A stretch of DNA of 64,000 nt from CBDCLY01 sp965218715 (GCA_965218715.1 CBDCLY010000028.1:1-64000); one strand, 5' to 3'; positions 26,598 through 36,636 are shown, counted from the first letter of the stretch. Made by a program: numbers and translations. The notes: generated by a model from the sequence alone, not told the origin.

Positions 26598-27161
26598 TTA
26601 ATTGTTTAACATGCTTTGTAATTCTTCATTGAGCAAGGCTTTTAATAGTCCATTCAACTGTTTCCTTATCCGCATCAACTTTACCTTAATGTTGGATGCA
26701 GTAAAACCAGTAATCTCTTCTATTTCTTTGATGCTCAGTTCTTCCAAGTAAAATAATGAAACCAAGTTGCGATCGATGGGCCTTAAATAGGAGATGGCTT
26801 CATTCAAATATTTGCTCTGATCTTCTTGGTTCAATTGCTCCAATGCAGAATCCTCTTCACTTTCTATGGAATTTAAATCCAATTTGGCCCTCAGCATCTT
26901 CTTTTCTCTCAAATGATTGATGGCAGTGAAATAGGCAATCTTATACAACCAGGTAGAGAACTTTGATTTGCCCTTGAACTGTTTAATGCTTTTAAAGGCT
27001 TTCACAAAAGTATCTTGTGCCACTTCTTCAGCATCCTGTTCATTGCTTAGCATTCTTAATACAAGCGAGTAGACCAAGTTTTTATGTTGGTCTACTAATT
27101 CAGAAAAGGGCTGCAGTTTCCCTTCCTGAACTTCTTTTATGAGTTGTTCGTTGTTCGACAA
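26598..27161 (-). CDS. ECF-type RNA polymerase sigma factor
   Basis: The 187-residue protein has sigma region 2 (NLVYSLVLRMLSNEQDAEEVAQDTFVKAF, then FSTWLYKIAYFTAINHLRE) and region 4 (LRPIDRNLVSLFYLEELSIK, then EEITGFTASNIKVKLMRIRKQL), with no region 3. That is the extracytoplasmic-function layout. It should redirect RNA polymerase in response to an envelope or stress signal. It is the middle gene of a tight three-gene operon with spacers of 3 bp, flanked by two small membrane proteins that may sense or gate its activity. Confidence 0.92.
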   Translation of the reverse strand: MSNNEQLIKEVQEGKLQPFSELVDQHKNLVYSLVLRMLSNEQDAEEVAQDTFVKAFKSIKQFKGKSKFSTWLYKIAYFTAINHLREKKMLRAKLDLNSIESEEDSALEQLNQEDQSKYLNEAISYLRPIDRNLVSLFYLEELSIKEIEEITGFTASNIKVKLMRIRKQLNGLLKALLNEELQSMLNN

Positions 27162-27164
27162 AAT

Positions 27165-27509
27165 TTATGACTGGATCTCTTTATCCTTTGCTTTCGAATC
27201 TAAATAATAAAAGACCAGTAAGGCTAAGCCACCAAATAGAAATGCACATGTGATAGAAGCCGAATTCAACAAGTCTCCCATTCCTTTTCCGCTGATGTAG
27301 TTTCCAAGTACCAAGCCGATAGGAATGAAAATCAATAAAAGAGCAGTTCTCAAATCTCTTCGTTTATTGCCTTTTTTTTCGTTAGGGTTCATGCCCGCCT
27401 CTATCATGGCTAAATTTTTTCTGTTGTCTGAGGTCACCCCTAAATACACGATTCCAAAAATTAAGGCTATTCCAGCTAAAGGGATTAATAATGCAATGTT
27501 TTGTTCCAT
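27165..27509 (-). CDS. DUF6249-like small membrane protein
   Basis: The 114-residue protein has three predicted membrane helices: ALLIPLAGIALIFGIVYLGV at the start, ALLLIFIPIGLVLGNYI in the middle and ITCAFLFGGLALLVFYYL near the end. A cytosolic loop, NRKNLAMIEAGMNPNEKKG, lies between the first two. This loop and layout match DUF6249 proteins, which commonly sit beside ECF sigma genes in Bacteroidota. It is the first gene of the operon, so its own start region should hold the operon promoter. The function is unknown. Confidence 0.75.
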   Translation of the reverse strand: MEQNIALLIPLAGIALIFGIVYLGVTSDNRKNLAMIEAGMNPNEKKGNKRRDLRTALLLIFIPIGLVLGNYISGKGMGDLLNSASITCAFLFGGLALLVFYYLDSKAKDKEIQS

Positions 27510-27830
27510 TTTGTTTCTTTTTTAATTAGTTCTCTTCATTAGTCACAAAAACAAGCAAGAAGGTTACAACAAATATCATTTTTTTTAAATTCTATTATTT
27601 TTTGATGGTGGAACAGCGTTTATCTGAACTGTTTGCAGCTTTTATTTATGAGTCTTATCCAAATTTTGAAGCTTTGAAAACAGGTATAGGATTTAATCTT
27701 TCAAATTTTTTTCTTCCTAGGTTCATTTCAATAGTCCTTTCAAAAATACCCTAACAAGCCTTCTCTCATCCATTGTTTGCTTATCTTGCAGCTTCGCTGT
27801 CCTAAACTCTTAAGAGTAGAAAATTGCAAT
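27510..27830. other. Intergenic region between divergent ECF operon and VCBS protein gene
   Basis: These 321 bp are AT-rich and should hold the promoters of both divergent transcripts. No perfect TAnnTTTG was found in a convincing position. The only frame of note is a 49-codon one beginning at 27606 (MVEQRLSELFAAFIYES), which has no supporting features and is not called as a gene. Confidence 0.4.
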
Positions 27831-30800
27831 ATGAATTCTATGGAAAAACAATTCAATTTTATCAAATTATCCCTTGTGTCATTTTGCCTTTGCATTGGAC
27901 TCCATGGATTTACTCAAAAAATACAATTCAAACAAGTTACCCCACTTCCTCCTGCACCTCAAATTACAGCAGATTTTGATAATGTCAAAAACTCTTCTAT
28001 CGCCTTTGCAGATATTGATGGAGATAATGACTTGGATGTTCTCATCTCTGGCACTAATGAATCCACTGTTAAGGTTACAAAACTGTATCAAAATGATGGT
28101 TTTGGAAATTTCTTTCTAAAGTCTGGCAACTCTTTCGATGATGTTTATAATTCTTCAATAGCGTTTGCTGATATCGATGGTGACAATGACCAAGATGTAT
28201 TTATCACTGGATGGCATACAACAAACAACAGAATCTCTAAATTGTATACTAATGATGGAAATGGGAATTTTTCAATTGTTACGGGCACTAACTTTGAAGA
28301 AGTTCAAAATGGTTCTATTGCATTTGCTGATGTAGATGGTGATAGTGATATGGATCTTCTAATAACAGGGAATAATCATACCAATGATGGAGTAACAAAA
28401 CTATACCTCAATAATGGTTTGGGAAGTTTCACCCTTGCAATTGGGGTCCCATTTGACCATGTAGAAAATTCTTCCATTGCCTTTGCAGATGTAGATAATG
28501 ATAATGACCAAGATGTGCTAATCACTGGTAGAAATACCTCCAATAAGCTGATTTCAAAATTGTATCTTAACAATGGGGCTGGCATTTTCACATTGGCCTC
28601 TCGAACTCCATTTATTGGTGTCGAAAGGTCTTCTATCGCTTTTGCAGACATTGATGGAGACAATGATCAGGATTTACTCATTACCGGAAGAGACTCCAGT
28701 TCTCAAAAACATTCCAAACTATACAGAAACATTGGAAGTGGAAATTTTACACTAGTATCGAACACCCCATTCACTGGTGTTTCAAACTCATCCGTTTCCT
28801 TTGCAGATGCCGATGGAGATAATGATTTAGATGTAGTCATAACTGGTCATGCTTCTTCTAGTCCGCTAGTCGGAAAACTGTACCTTAATAATGGACAAGG
28901 AAATTTCACCCTCAAATCTGGAACTCCTTTGCAGGGTGTATTCTCCTCTTCAATTGCATTTGCTGACATTGATGGTGATAATGACCAGGATTTATTCATT
29001 ACTGGTGACCAAGGCAGTTCTTTGGGTAATGGCAGCACATTGTATCAAAATGATGGTAATGCAAATTTTAAAGCGCTCAGCAGTGTATTTCCAGGAGCAT
29101 CTAACGCATCAGTTGCATTTGCCGATGTTGATGGTGATAATGATCAGGATATTTTCTTTAACAGAATTTACCAAAATGATGGTTTGGGGAATTATAGCCC
29201 CTCTGCCCTAAATCCATTTGATGCTGTTAATCACTCAAGTATCGCCTTCTCTGATATAGAGGGGGACGGTGATCAAGACATCCTCATTACAGGGTTAACC
29301 AGCAGTAATCAAAAGATTGCGAAGCTCTACAGAAACAATGGAACGGGCACCTTTACCCTAGTTTCAGGAACTCCATTTGATGGGGTTTACGCCTCCTCCA
29401 TTGCCTTTGCCGATGTTGATGGGGATTCAGACCAAGATGTTTTAATAATTGGACGAAATGCCTCTTTTAACCTTTCATCCAAACTTTACTTAAACAATGG
29501 AAGTGGAAACTTTACTCTTAAACCTAATACTCCCTTTGACCTATTGGGTCATCCTTCAATTGCTTTTGCTGATGTAGATGGTGATAGCGATCAAGATGTT
29601 CTCCTTACTGGAGCTGTTCCTGGCAATCAAAAAATTGCAAAACTTTACCAAAATGATGGCCTAGGAAATTTTAGTCTTGTCGCCAATACTCCTTTTGACG
29701 GTGTTTATTTCTCATCTGTTGGCATTACTGATGTTGATGGAGACTCTGACCAGGACATTTTTATTTCTGGGTACAATCAATCAGGAGCTAACATAGCAAA
29801 GATGTACCTAAATAATGGAAGCGGAGTTTTTACATTAAAAGCAAACACTCCTTTTGACGGAGTGGCGGAAAGTTCAGTCGCATTTTCTGATGTTGATGGC
29901 GACAATGACCAAGACTTGCTCATTACTGGGAGAAATAATTTAAACGATAGAATTGCAAAGTTCTATCAGAATGATGGCCTCGGAAATTTTTCACTTGTAA
30001 CAAATACTAATTTAAGCGGAGCAAGGCTTAGTGCCGTAGCCTTTGCAGATATAGACAACGACAACTTCCAAGACTTGTTTATTTCTGGTTCTAGCTATTC
30101 CTACCCCATTGCTAATTTGTACAAAAGTTCAACATGTCAAATTGATAGAGATACCAATTTCATTACCGTTTGTGATAGCCTTGTTTGGATTGATGGAATA
30201 AGTTATACTGCATCTACAAATAATGCTCAACACATCTTAAACAATGCTGCTGGCTGCGATTCTATCATCACTTTAGATTTAACCGTTTTACCTCAACTTA
30301 GTAGCACAAAAAATATTAGTGTTTGCCATGGTGGCAGTTTCCTTTTTAATGGTACTACCTATGATGCTAATCATCTTTCGGGCACTGAGGTGTTCAGTAA
30401 TATTGGTCCATTTAACTGCGACTCATTGGTCTATGTAAACCTAAACATACTGCCACAACTTTCTAGCATTAGAAATGAAACGCTATGTTTTGGTGATAGC
30501 ATAATAATTAATGGCACTAGCTATAATGCCAACAATTTAAGTGGAACTGAAACTTATAATAACATTGGACCATTAAATTGTGATTCAATAGTAAATGTGA
30601 GCCTGAATATTTTACCACAACTTTCTAGCTTAAGAAACGATACACTATGCTTTGGTGGTAGCATTGTAGTTAATGGCACCAGCTACAACACCAATAATTT
30701 ATCTGGCACAGAAACCTTTAATAACATCGGATCTTTCAACTGTGATTCTACAGTAAGCGTTGCCATAACTGTTTTACCTAGGATTGATACCAGCATTTCA

Positions 30801-31250
30801 ATCTCAGGAATTCACCTTACTGCAAATCAAAATGGAGCGCAATACCAATGGCTTGATTGCAATAATGGAAATTCAATTATTCCATCTGCAACCAATCAAA
30901 GTTTTAGCCCAATAGCCAATGGAAGTTATTCTGTAATTGTTAACCTTAATGGCTGCTCAGACACCTCAAATTGTTTCCCAGTTATTGGAGTTGGAATCAT
31001 TAAGAACGACTTTAACAACAAGATGAAAATCTTCCCTAACCCAACGAACGGCAATTTCTCTGTTGATCTTGGGGAAATGTACAGTTCGATTTCAATCACA
31101 ATTTCAGATCTCAATGGAAGGTTGATTCAAAACAAAACTTTTTCAAAACGTCAAGTTTTATCCTTGAAAATAGATCAACCTGCAGGCATTTATTTGTTAA
31201 ACATTCAATCTGGAGGCAAAAAAGCACTCATTAGATTGCTTAAAGAATAG
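27831..31250 (+). CDS. Giant secreted VCBS/FG-GAP repeat protein with T9SS sorting domain
   Basis: I start it at the ATG at 27831 (MNSMEKQFNFIK); a second ATG at 27840 is equally possible, and the TTG at 27777 is not needed. A signal peptide follows (LSLVSFCLCIGLHGFTQ). Fourteen tandem repeats of about 53 residues come next, each with a core like SSIAFADIDGDNDQDVLITG and a KLYxNDGxGNF strand. The DxDGDxDxD loops are typical calcium sites of FG-GAP/VCBS propellers. After these come three Cys-containing repeats of about 49 residues (LPQLSS, then NGTSYNxNNLSGTETxNNIG, then NCDS). The end is a T9SS type A domain (KMKIFPNPTNGNFSVDL to ALIRLLKE). It is probably a cell-surface adhesin or binding protein. 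Confidence 0.88.
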   Translation: MNSMEKQFNFIKLSLVSFCLCIGLHGFTQKIQFKQVTPLPPAPQITADFDNVKNSSIAFADIDGDNDLDVLISGTNESTVKVTKLYQNDGFGNFFLKSGNSFDDVYNSSIAFADIDGDNDQDVFITGWHTTNNRISKLYTNDGNGNFSIVTGTNFEEVQNGSIAFADVDGDSDMDLLITGNNHTNDGVTKLYLNNGLGSFTLAIGVPFDHVENSSIAFADVDNDNDQDVLITGRNTSNKLISKLYLNNGAGIFTLASRTPFIGVERSSIAFADIDGDNDQDLLITGRDSSSQKHSKLYRNIGSGNFTLVSNTPFTGVSNSSVSFADADGDNDLDVVITGHASSSPLVGKLYLNNGQGNFTLKSGTPLQGVFSSSIAFADIDGDNDQDLFITGDQGSSLGNGSTLYQNDGNANFKALSSVFPGASNASVAFADVDGDNDQDIFFNRIYQNDGLGNYSPSALNPFDAVNHSSIAFSDIEGDGDQDILITGLTSSNQKIAKLYRNNGTGTFTLVSGTPFDGVYASSIAFADVDGDSDQDVLIIGRNASFNLSSKLYLNNGSGNFTLKPNTPFDLLGHPSIAFADVDGDSDQDVLLTGAVPGNQKIAKLYQNDGLGNFSLVANTPFDGVYFSSVGITDVDGDSDQDIFISGYNQSGANIAKMYLNNGSGVFTLKANTPFDGVAESSVAFSDVDGDNDQDLLITGRNNLNDRIAKFYQNDGLGNFSLVTNTNLSGARLSAVAFADIDNDNFQDLFISGSSYSYPIANLYKSSTCQIDRDTNFITVCDSLVWIDGISYTASTNNAQHILNNAAGCDSIITLDLTVLPQLSSTKNISVCHGGSFLFNGTTYDANHLSGTEVFSNIGPFNCDSLVYVNLNILPQLSSIRNETLCFGDSIIINGTSYNANNLSGTETYNNIGPLNCDSIVNVSLNILPQLSSLRNDTLCFGGSIVVNGTSYNTNNLSGTETFNNIGSFNCDSTVSVAITVLPRIDTSISISGIHLTANQNGAQYQWLDCNNGNSIIPSATNQSFSPIANGSYSVIVNLNGCSDTSNCFPVIGVGIIKNDFNNKMKIFPNPTNGNFSVDLGEMYSSISITISDLNGRLIQNKTFSKRQVLSLKIDQPAGIYLLNIQSGGKKALIRLLKE
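27990..30130 (+). repeat. Fourteen tandem repeats of about 160 bp encoding VCBS/FG-GAP units
   Basis: The units are in frame and each encodes about 53 residues with a shared SIAFADxDGDxDxD core. Unit 8 is about 10 residues shorter and has lost its middle strand (DIFFNRIYQNDG). The nucleotide copies are diverged, so the array is old. Confidence 0.9.
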
Positions 31251-31346
31251 ATGATAACATTGGGATTGGCTCCCTTAACCACCCAACACATTCCTTCTTT
31301 TAAAAACAATTGAAGCCTTATATTTACGGACCAACAAAAAAACAAC

Positions 31347-34300
31347 ATGAAATATTCCATCTCTCTTTTCCTTGGTCTAGCACTGTCTCTTGGCCTTAGT
31401 GCACAGAAAAAAACCGATAGCAAATCAGATAAAAAACAAGCCTCTTTAAGCGGCATGTCTTTTCGTGCCTTAGGTCCAGCCTTGGTTTCTGGTCGTGTCA
31501 TTGATTTGGCGGTTAACCCTAATAATACTGATGAGTTTTATGTTGCAGCAGCCTCTGGTGGCGTTTGGAAAACAAAAAATCATGGAAATACCTTCAAACC
31601 CATCTTCGATAATTATGGCTCCTACTCTATCGGTTGTGTGAGCATCGATCCTAACAATGAACACATCGTTTGGGTGGGCACCGGAGAAAACAATAATCAA
31701 AGAAGTGTAGCCTATGGTGACGGTGTCTATAAAAGCATGGACGATGGAAAATCCTTCAAAAACATGGGCCTCAAGAATTCTGAGCACATCGGAAAAATTC
31801 TTGTCGAGCCAGGCAATTCCAATACGGTTTATGTTGCAGCTTATGGTCCACTTTGGAGCAAAGGGGGCGACCGTGGAATCTACAAAACAACTGATGGAGG
31901 AGAAAACTGGGAGCAAATTCTAAACGTTAGCGAACATACTGGTTTCTCCGACTTATGGATGGACCCTAGAGATTCTAAAACGCTTTATGCAGCAGCTCAT
32001 CAAAGAAGAAGACATACTTGGACTTACCTCAGCGGCGGACCAGAATCTGGCATCTACAAATCCACTGATGCAGGGAAAAATTGGAGAAAAATAAACAAGG
32101 GCTTACCAGGTGGAGATAAAGGTAGAATTGCTTTAGCCATTGCTCCTAAAAAACCAGATGTGGTTTATGCCATGGTAGAAGGGTATGATAAAAAACATGG
32201 TGGTTTTTATAAATCGGAAAACAGAGGCGAAAGCTGGGAAAGACAATCAGATTATTATACCAGTGGAAACTATTATGTAGAATTGGTTCCAGATCCAAAC
32301 GACCCAAACAAAGTTTTTTCGATGGATACTTGGTTGCACCATACTGAGAATGGCGGAAAAGCCTTCAAAAAGACTGGTGAAAAGAGCAAACATGTCGACA
32401 ATCACGCAATGTGGATTGATCCTAAAAACCCTGATCATTGGTTGGTAGGTTGTGATGGTGGATTATATGAAACTTGGGATGGAGCTAGCAATTGGAAGTT
32501 TTTCCAAAACCTTAACCTCACCCAATTCTACCGTGTAGCCATCGATTATGATGAACCTTTTTACAATGTTTATGGTGGCACACAAGACAACAACACCCTT
32601 GGTGGTCCGTCTAGAACAACCAATGCACACGGCATCGGCAATTTCGATTGGTACATCACCCGCGGAGGTGATGGTTTTGAACCTCAGGTTGACCCCACTG
32701 ATCCAAACGTGGTTTACAGTCAGGCCCAATACGGTTGGCTAGTGCGCTTCAACAAAGCAACAGGAGAAAGAGTAAACATCAAACCGATAGAACGCAAAGG
32801 CGAAGCTGCCTACCGTTGGAACTGGGATGCTCCATTGATCATAAGTCCGCACCAACACAAACGCCTCTACTTTGCGGCCAATAAAGTATTTAAAAGTGAC
32901 GACAGAGGAAATACTTGGGAAGTAATTTCCGAAGATTTGAGTCGACAAATCGATAGAAATACCCTAAAAGTGATGGGCAAAACTTGGGGACCAGAAGCTG
33001 TGGCTTTGCACAAGAGTACTTCCATTTATGGAAACATTGTTTCTTTGAATGAATCTCCTGTTCAAGAGGGACTTTTATACGCTGGAACAGATGATGGTTT
33101 GATTCACATTACCGAAGACAATGGCAAAAACTGGAAAAAATATTCCTCCTTTCCTGGTGTTCCTGTGAATACCTATGTGATGGATATCCGGGCAGATGCA
33201 AAAGATGCCAATACTGTTTATGCGGTTTTCAATAATCACAAACAAGGCGACTTCAAGCCATATGTTTTCAAAAGCAGCAATAAGGGTGCATCTTGGGTAA
33301 GCATAGCTAGTGATTTACCAAAAAAGGGTGCGGTATATACTCTGCGCCAAGATCACATTGATCCTCAGTTGCTTTTTGCTGGAACAGAATATGGAGCATT
33401 CTATACTTCTGATGGTGGAAAGAAATGGATACAAATGAAAGGTGGTTTGCCTACTATCGCTATTCGCGACATGGAGATTCAAACGCGTGAAAACGACTTG
33501 GTATTGGCTTCTTTTGGAAGAGGGTTTTATGTGATGGACAATTATGCTCCACTCAGAAACATGGCCGATACTACTGGAAAAGATGCCCATATCTTGCCCA
33601 TCAAAGATGCACTCATCTTTAACCAAACAAATCCAATGGGAACAAGAGGAAAATCTTCTCAGGGTGAAGCATTCTTTACTACCAAGAACCCTCCAATTGG
33701 CGCAGTGTTTACCTATTATTTAAGAAATGGCATTCAAACTTTAAAAGATCAACGAATAGCCAAAGAGAAAAAGTTGAAGAAAGACGGTAGCTCAATTACA
33801 TATCCAAAAATTGAGGAGCTGAGAGAAGAAGATTTAGAACAGAAACCATTCCTTTTGTTTGAAATAAAAGATGCCGATGGCAATGTGGTAAGTAGGTATA
33901 CTGGCAAGGGCAAAAAAGGAATCAATCAATCGGTTTGGAACTTCAGAATGGAGAGCACTTCTCCTGTGAGATTAAAAGAAAGAGATGCTGGTCGCTATGG
34001 TTCTCCAGATTGGGGTGCATTGGTTCTGCCTGGTGAATACAGTGTTTCCATTTTAAAAATGCATCAGGGGAAATTGAGTCCATTGGCTGGTCCAGAAAAG
34101 TTTATGGTAAAACGCTTACATGAAGAACAGATTTCTCCAATGGACAAAATGGCTTGGACCAATTTCATTAACGAATTGAATGCGGCCAGAAAAGACGCCA
34201 GAACAAGTTCAGGACAATTGGGTGAATTGAAAAAGCACATCAATTACATGTCGAAAGCAGTTTTACAAACGCCTGAGGCAGATGCGAAATGGTTGGAAGA

Positions 34301-34592
34301 AGTGGAAGTGTTGAAACGTGACGTGGCTGCCATTGAAATGAAGATGAATGGCGACAGAACAAGAAGCAAAAGAGAGATGGAAAGCTATCCTGGCATCAAT
34401 GGTCGAATAGATAACATCGTTTACAATGTTTACAACCATACCGAAGCGCCAACCAGTTTTGAGAAGCAAAGTTTAGCGGCTGCCTTGGAAGAATTTGAAT
34501 CGGCAAAAACGGCCATTTCTAATTTGAAAACCAAAACGATGGCCTTGTCGAAGAAGTTGAAAGATTCAGGTTCACCTTATTATCCTGAATAA
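31347..34592 (+). CDS. Exported sortilin/BNR-type beta-propeller protein
   Basis: The 1081-residue protein has a signal peptide (MKYSISLFLGLALSLGLSAQ) and a Lys-rich linker. Two large propeller domains follow, built of Asp-box repeats (VYKSMDDGKSFKNMG, IYKTTDGGENWEQ, IYKSTDAGKNWRKI, THITEDNGKNWKKY-like, FYTSDGGKKWIQMKG). The family block GPALVSGRVIDLAVNPNN and SGGVWKTKNHG near the start is shared with the VPS10/sortilin-related glycosyl hydrolase-like proteins of Bacteroidota. The last 200 residues are a charged helical region (ELNAARKDARTSSGQ) with no T9SS domain. It is likely periplasmic or outer-membrane associated. An enzymatic role, often suggested by annotations, is not shown by the sequence. 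Confidence 0.85.
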   Translation: MKYSISLFLGLALSLGLSAQKKTDSKSDKKQASLSGMSFRALGPALVSGRVIDLAVNPNNTDEFYVAAASGGVWKTKNHGNTFKPIFDNYGSYSIGCVSIDPNNEHIVWVGTGENNNQRSVAYGDGVYKSMDDGKSFKNMGLKNSEHIGKILVEPGNSNTVYVAAYGPLWSKGGDRGIYKTTDGGENWEQILNVSEHTGFSDLWMDPRDSKTLYAAAHQRRRHTWTYLSGGPESGIYKSTDAGKNWRKINKGLPGGDKGRIALAIAPKKPDVVYAMVEGYDKKHGGFYKSENRGESWERQSDYYTSGNYYVELVPDPNDPNKVFSMDTWLHHTENGGKAFKKTGEKSKHVDNHAMWIDPKNPDHWLVGCDGGLYETWDGASNWKFFQNLNLTQFYRVAIDYDEPFYNVYGGTQDNNTLGGPSRTTNAHGIGNFDWYITRGGDGFEPQVDPTDPNVVYSQAQYGWLVRFNKATGERVNIKPIERKGEAAYRWNWDAPLIISPHQHKRLYFAANKVFKSDDRGNTWEVISEDLSRQIDRNTLKVMGKTWGPEAVALHKSTSIYGNIVSLNESPVQEGLLYAGTDDGLIHITEDNGKNWKKYSSFPGVPVNTYVMDIRADAKDANTVYAVFNNHKQGDFKPYVFKSSNKGASWVSIASDLPKKGAVYTLRQDHIDPQLLFAGTEYGAFYTSDGGKKWIQMKGGLPTIAIRDMEIQTRENDLVLASFGRGFYVMDNYAPLRNMADTTGKDAHILPIKDALIFNQTNPMGTRGKSSQGEAFFTTKNPPIGAVFTYYLRNGIQTLKDQRIAKEKKLKKDGSSITYPKIEELREEDLEQKPFLLFEIKDADGNVVSRYTGKGKKGINQSVWNFRMESTSPVRLKERDAGRYGSPDWGALVLPGEYSVSILKMHQGKLSPLAGPEKFMVKRLHEEQISPMDKMAWTNFINELNAARKDARTSSGQLGELKKHINYMSKAVLQTPEADAKWLEEVEVLKRDVAAIEMKMNGDRTRSKREMESYPGINGRIDNIVYNVYNHTEAPTSFEKQSLAAALEEFESAKTAISNLKTKTMALSKKLKDSGSPYYPE

Positions 34593-34612
34593 GGAATAAG
34601 GTTTTCTCGAAA

Positions 34613-36559
34613 TTATTTAGACAAAATCACAAACTCGGTACGTCTGTTTTTGGCTCTGCCTTCTGCAGTTTGATTGGAGGCAATTGGACTAGATTCTCCA
34701 AAACCCTTAAATGACAAACGACCAGGAGAAATGCCCTCTAGCACTAAGTAATTGTTCACCGCCTTTGCTCTATTGGCAGAAAGCTTTTGGTTGGAACTTG
34801 GATCACCTACATTATCTGTATGTCCGTGTATCGCAATTTTCAAACTGGGATTGTCTTCCAAAAACACGATGAATTCATTCAAAATGTTCACCACCTGATC
34901 ATTTAGAGCATAGGAGTCGGTATCGAAATTGATGTTGTTGATTTGATAAGTCTCCCCCGTTTTAATGGGCTCAAATGCCATGGGTTCTGTGCGCATTGGT
35001 TTGCCAACGACGTCTTCCCCGCTATTGATGTACTGACTAGTAAAAGCGTATCCATTTTTCTTGGCCATCATCATTACATCTTCCCCTTCATCAGCCGCGA
35101 TAACAGCTACGTACTCTCCATTCTCTTCATCCACTACCCCTTGTGTAACTTTATTAGTGGCCGTATTTTTTAATTCTATGCTCATTCCATCAGCGGCATC
35201 TGGATCTTTGCTGTCTATGCTTCCTTTGAGGAAGATGATTTCTTTTGGTTTGGCACTTTCTGGCAATTCAAAATAATAGATGTCCAATCCGGTGTTCTCC
35301 ATGTTAGAAGAGAAATAACCATAATTTCCGTCGGTACTCACCATGAACCCAACCTCGTCTTCTTCGGTATTGATGGGAACCCCAATGTTTACAGGAGGAT
35401 CAAAACTTCCGAAATCATTGATTTTTGCAAAGAAAATATCTTGCTTACCTACACCTGGATGTCCGTCTGAAGAGAAATACAAGGTATAACTATCGGAATG
35501 CATGAAAGGTGATTTCTCATTACCAGAAGTATTCACATTTGGACCAAGGTTGATGGGATTGCCCCAAGAGCCATCTGCTTGTCGTTCTGTTTTGTACAAA
35601 TCCATTCCGCCATAATTATCTTCTCCCCTCGCACTTGCAAAATACAAGGTTTGATTATCTGCCGAAATGGAGGGTTGCCCTTCCCAAGTTAACCTTCCAT
35701 TCACATTGTCACCTATGCTTTTCAATTTGGCCCAATGCCCTTCTTTGAATTCGGTAAAATAGATGTCGCCATTCGAAAACAAACGGCCATCTCTAGTAGT
35801 AGATCGATTCACTATGGTGATGAATAAAAGTCGATTGTCCACAGAGATACTTGATCCCCCTTGAAAACTCCCTTCATTAAAAGGGGTGGTCATTGGAATG
35901 CCTTCTGAATACTTCCCATTGTATTGCCTTCTACTTTGTATGAATAGCTCTCTCTCTTGCACACCAAAAGCCGATTTAGAATCTACCTCTGCCCTTCTTG
36001 TGAAGAACAAATATTGATTATCGGGAGAAAGCATGGGCAGATACTCATCAAACTCAGTAGAGGCTCCTTCCACCTTTTTAGGATCAAAAGGAACGGGTTT
36101 ACTGAAAATGTTTTTATAGGCTTCAATCTGGCTTTGCAAGGCCTTGGCTTCTTCTAGCTTGCTGCCCTTTAATCCAGAGGCATTGTCTAAATACTCTTCC
36201 AACATGCTGGTGGATAAAGCAAACTTTTTATCAGCATAATGCGCTTGTGCCAAAAACCAACTGGCTTCAAAATTTCTGTAGGCCGGACAAGCATTGTGGG
36301 TTTTCTCATAATAAGAGATGGTGCGTTTTCTTATCTGCTGATCCCTTTGGTCTTTCTTGCCATTGATATAAGCAAGTGCAGATAATGCATCTACATAATT
36401 GGGGTCAATCTTGATTGCATTCACTAAATATTGATAAGCAGCAGAGCCTTTAAAATGCAATTGATGCGCTTTCTCGTATTCCTTTATTGCTTTTTTAGTT
36501 GATTTATCGCATCCCCAGTCTTCTTGGGCCATTCCCAAAATAGACATCAACATTAGCAT
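34613..36559 (-). CDS. PorE-like protein: TPR, PD40 propeller, carboxypeptidase-regulatory and OmpA domains
   Basis: The 648-residue frame shows TPR-like helices (about 20-160), PD40/WD40-like propeller blades (FDEYLPMLSPDNQYLFFTRR, GQPSISADNQTLYFASARG, KSPFMHSDSYTLYFSSDG), a short regulatory beta domain (LKGSIDSKDPDAADGMSIEL) and an OmpA C-terminal peptidoglycan-binding domain (NINFDTDSYAL, then IHGHTDNVGDPSSNQKLSANRAKAV, then GFGESSPIA, then NRRTEFVI). This order is that of PorE, the type IX secretion lipoprotein that anchors the machine to peptidoglycan; paralogues also exist. From the ATG at 36559 the signal peptide lacks a basic start and no lipobox Cys is clear (MSILGMAQEDWGC), so the start is doubtful. 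Confidence 0.7.
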   Translation of the reverse strand: MLMLMSILGMAQEDWGCDKSTKKAIKEYEKAHQLHFKGSAAYQYLVNAIKIDPNYVDALSALAYINGKKDQRDQQIRKRTISYYEKTHNACPAYRNFEASWFLAQAHYADKKFALSTSMLEEYLDNASGLKGSKLEEAKALQSQIEAYKNIFSKPVPFDPKKVEGASTEFDEYLPMLSPDNQYLFFTRRAEVDSKSAFGVQERELFIQSRRQYNGKYSEGIPMTTPFNEGSFQGGSSISVDNRLLFITIVNRSTTRDGRLFSNGDIYFTEFKEGHWAKLKSIGDNVNGRLTWEGQPSISADNQTLYFASARGEDNYGGMDLYKTERQADGSWGNPINLGPNVNTSGNEKSPFMHSDSYTLYFSSDGHPGVGKQDIFFAKINDFGSFDPPVNIGVPINTEEDEVGFMVSTDGNYGYFSSNMENTGLDIYYFELPESAKPKEIIFLKGSIDSKDPDAADGMSIELKNTATNKVTQGVVDEENGEYVAVIAADEGEDVMMMAKKNGYAFTSQYINSGEDVVGKPMRTEPMAFEPIKTGETYQINNINFDTDSYALNDQVVNILNEFIVFLEDNPSLKIAIHGHTDNVGDPSSNQKLSANRAKAVNNYLVLEGISPGRLSFKGFGESSPIASNQTAEGRAKNRRTEFVILSK

Positions 36560-36636
36560 TCCTAAAAGACCTATTCTCCAATCTCAACATGTGTAATTCA
36601 ATCATTCTCAAATCCTACAGCACAACAAAACAAAGA

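Noticed and set aside
27606..27755. A 49-codon frame (MVEQRLSELFAAFIYES) upstream of the VCBS gene
   Set aside because: Too short, no motif and no promoter. It lies in the divergent intergenic region.
27990..30130. Tandem repeats as a possible CRISPR array
   Set aside because: The 160-bp units are in frame, diverged and protein coding. There are no short identical repeats with unique spacers.
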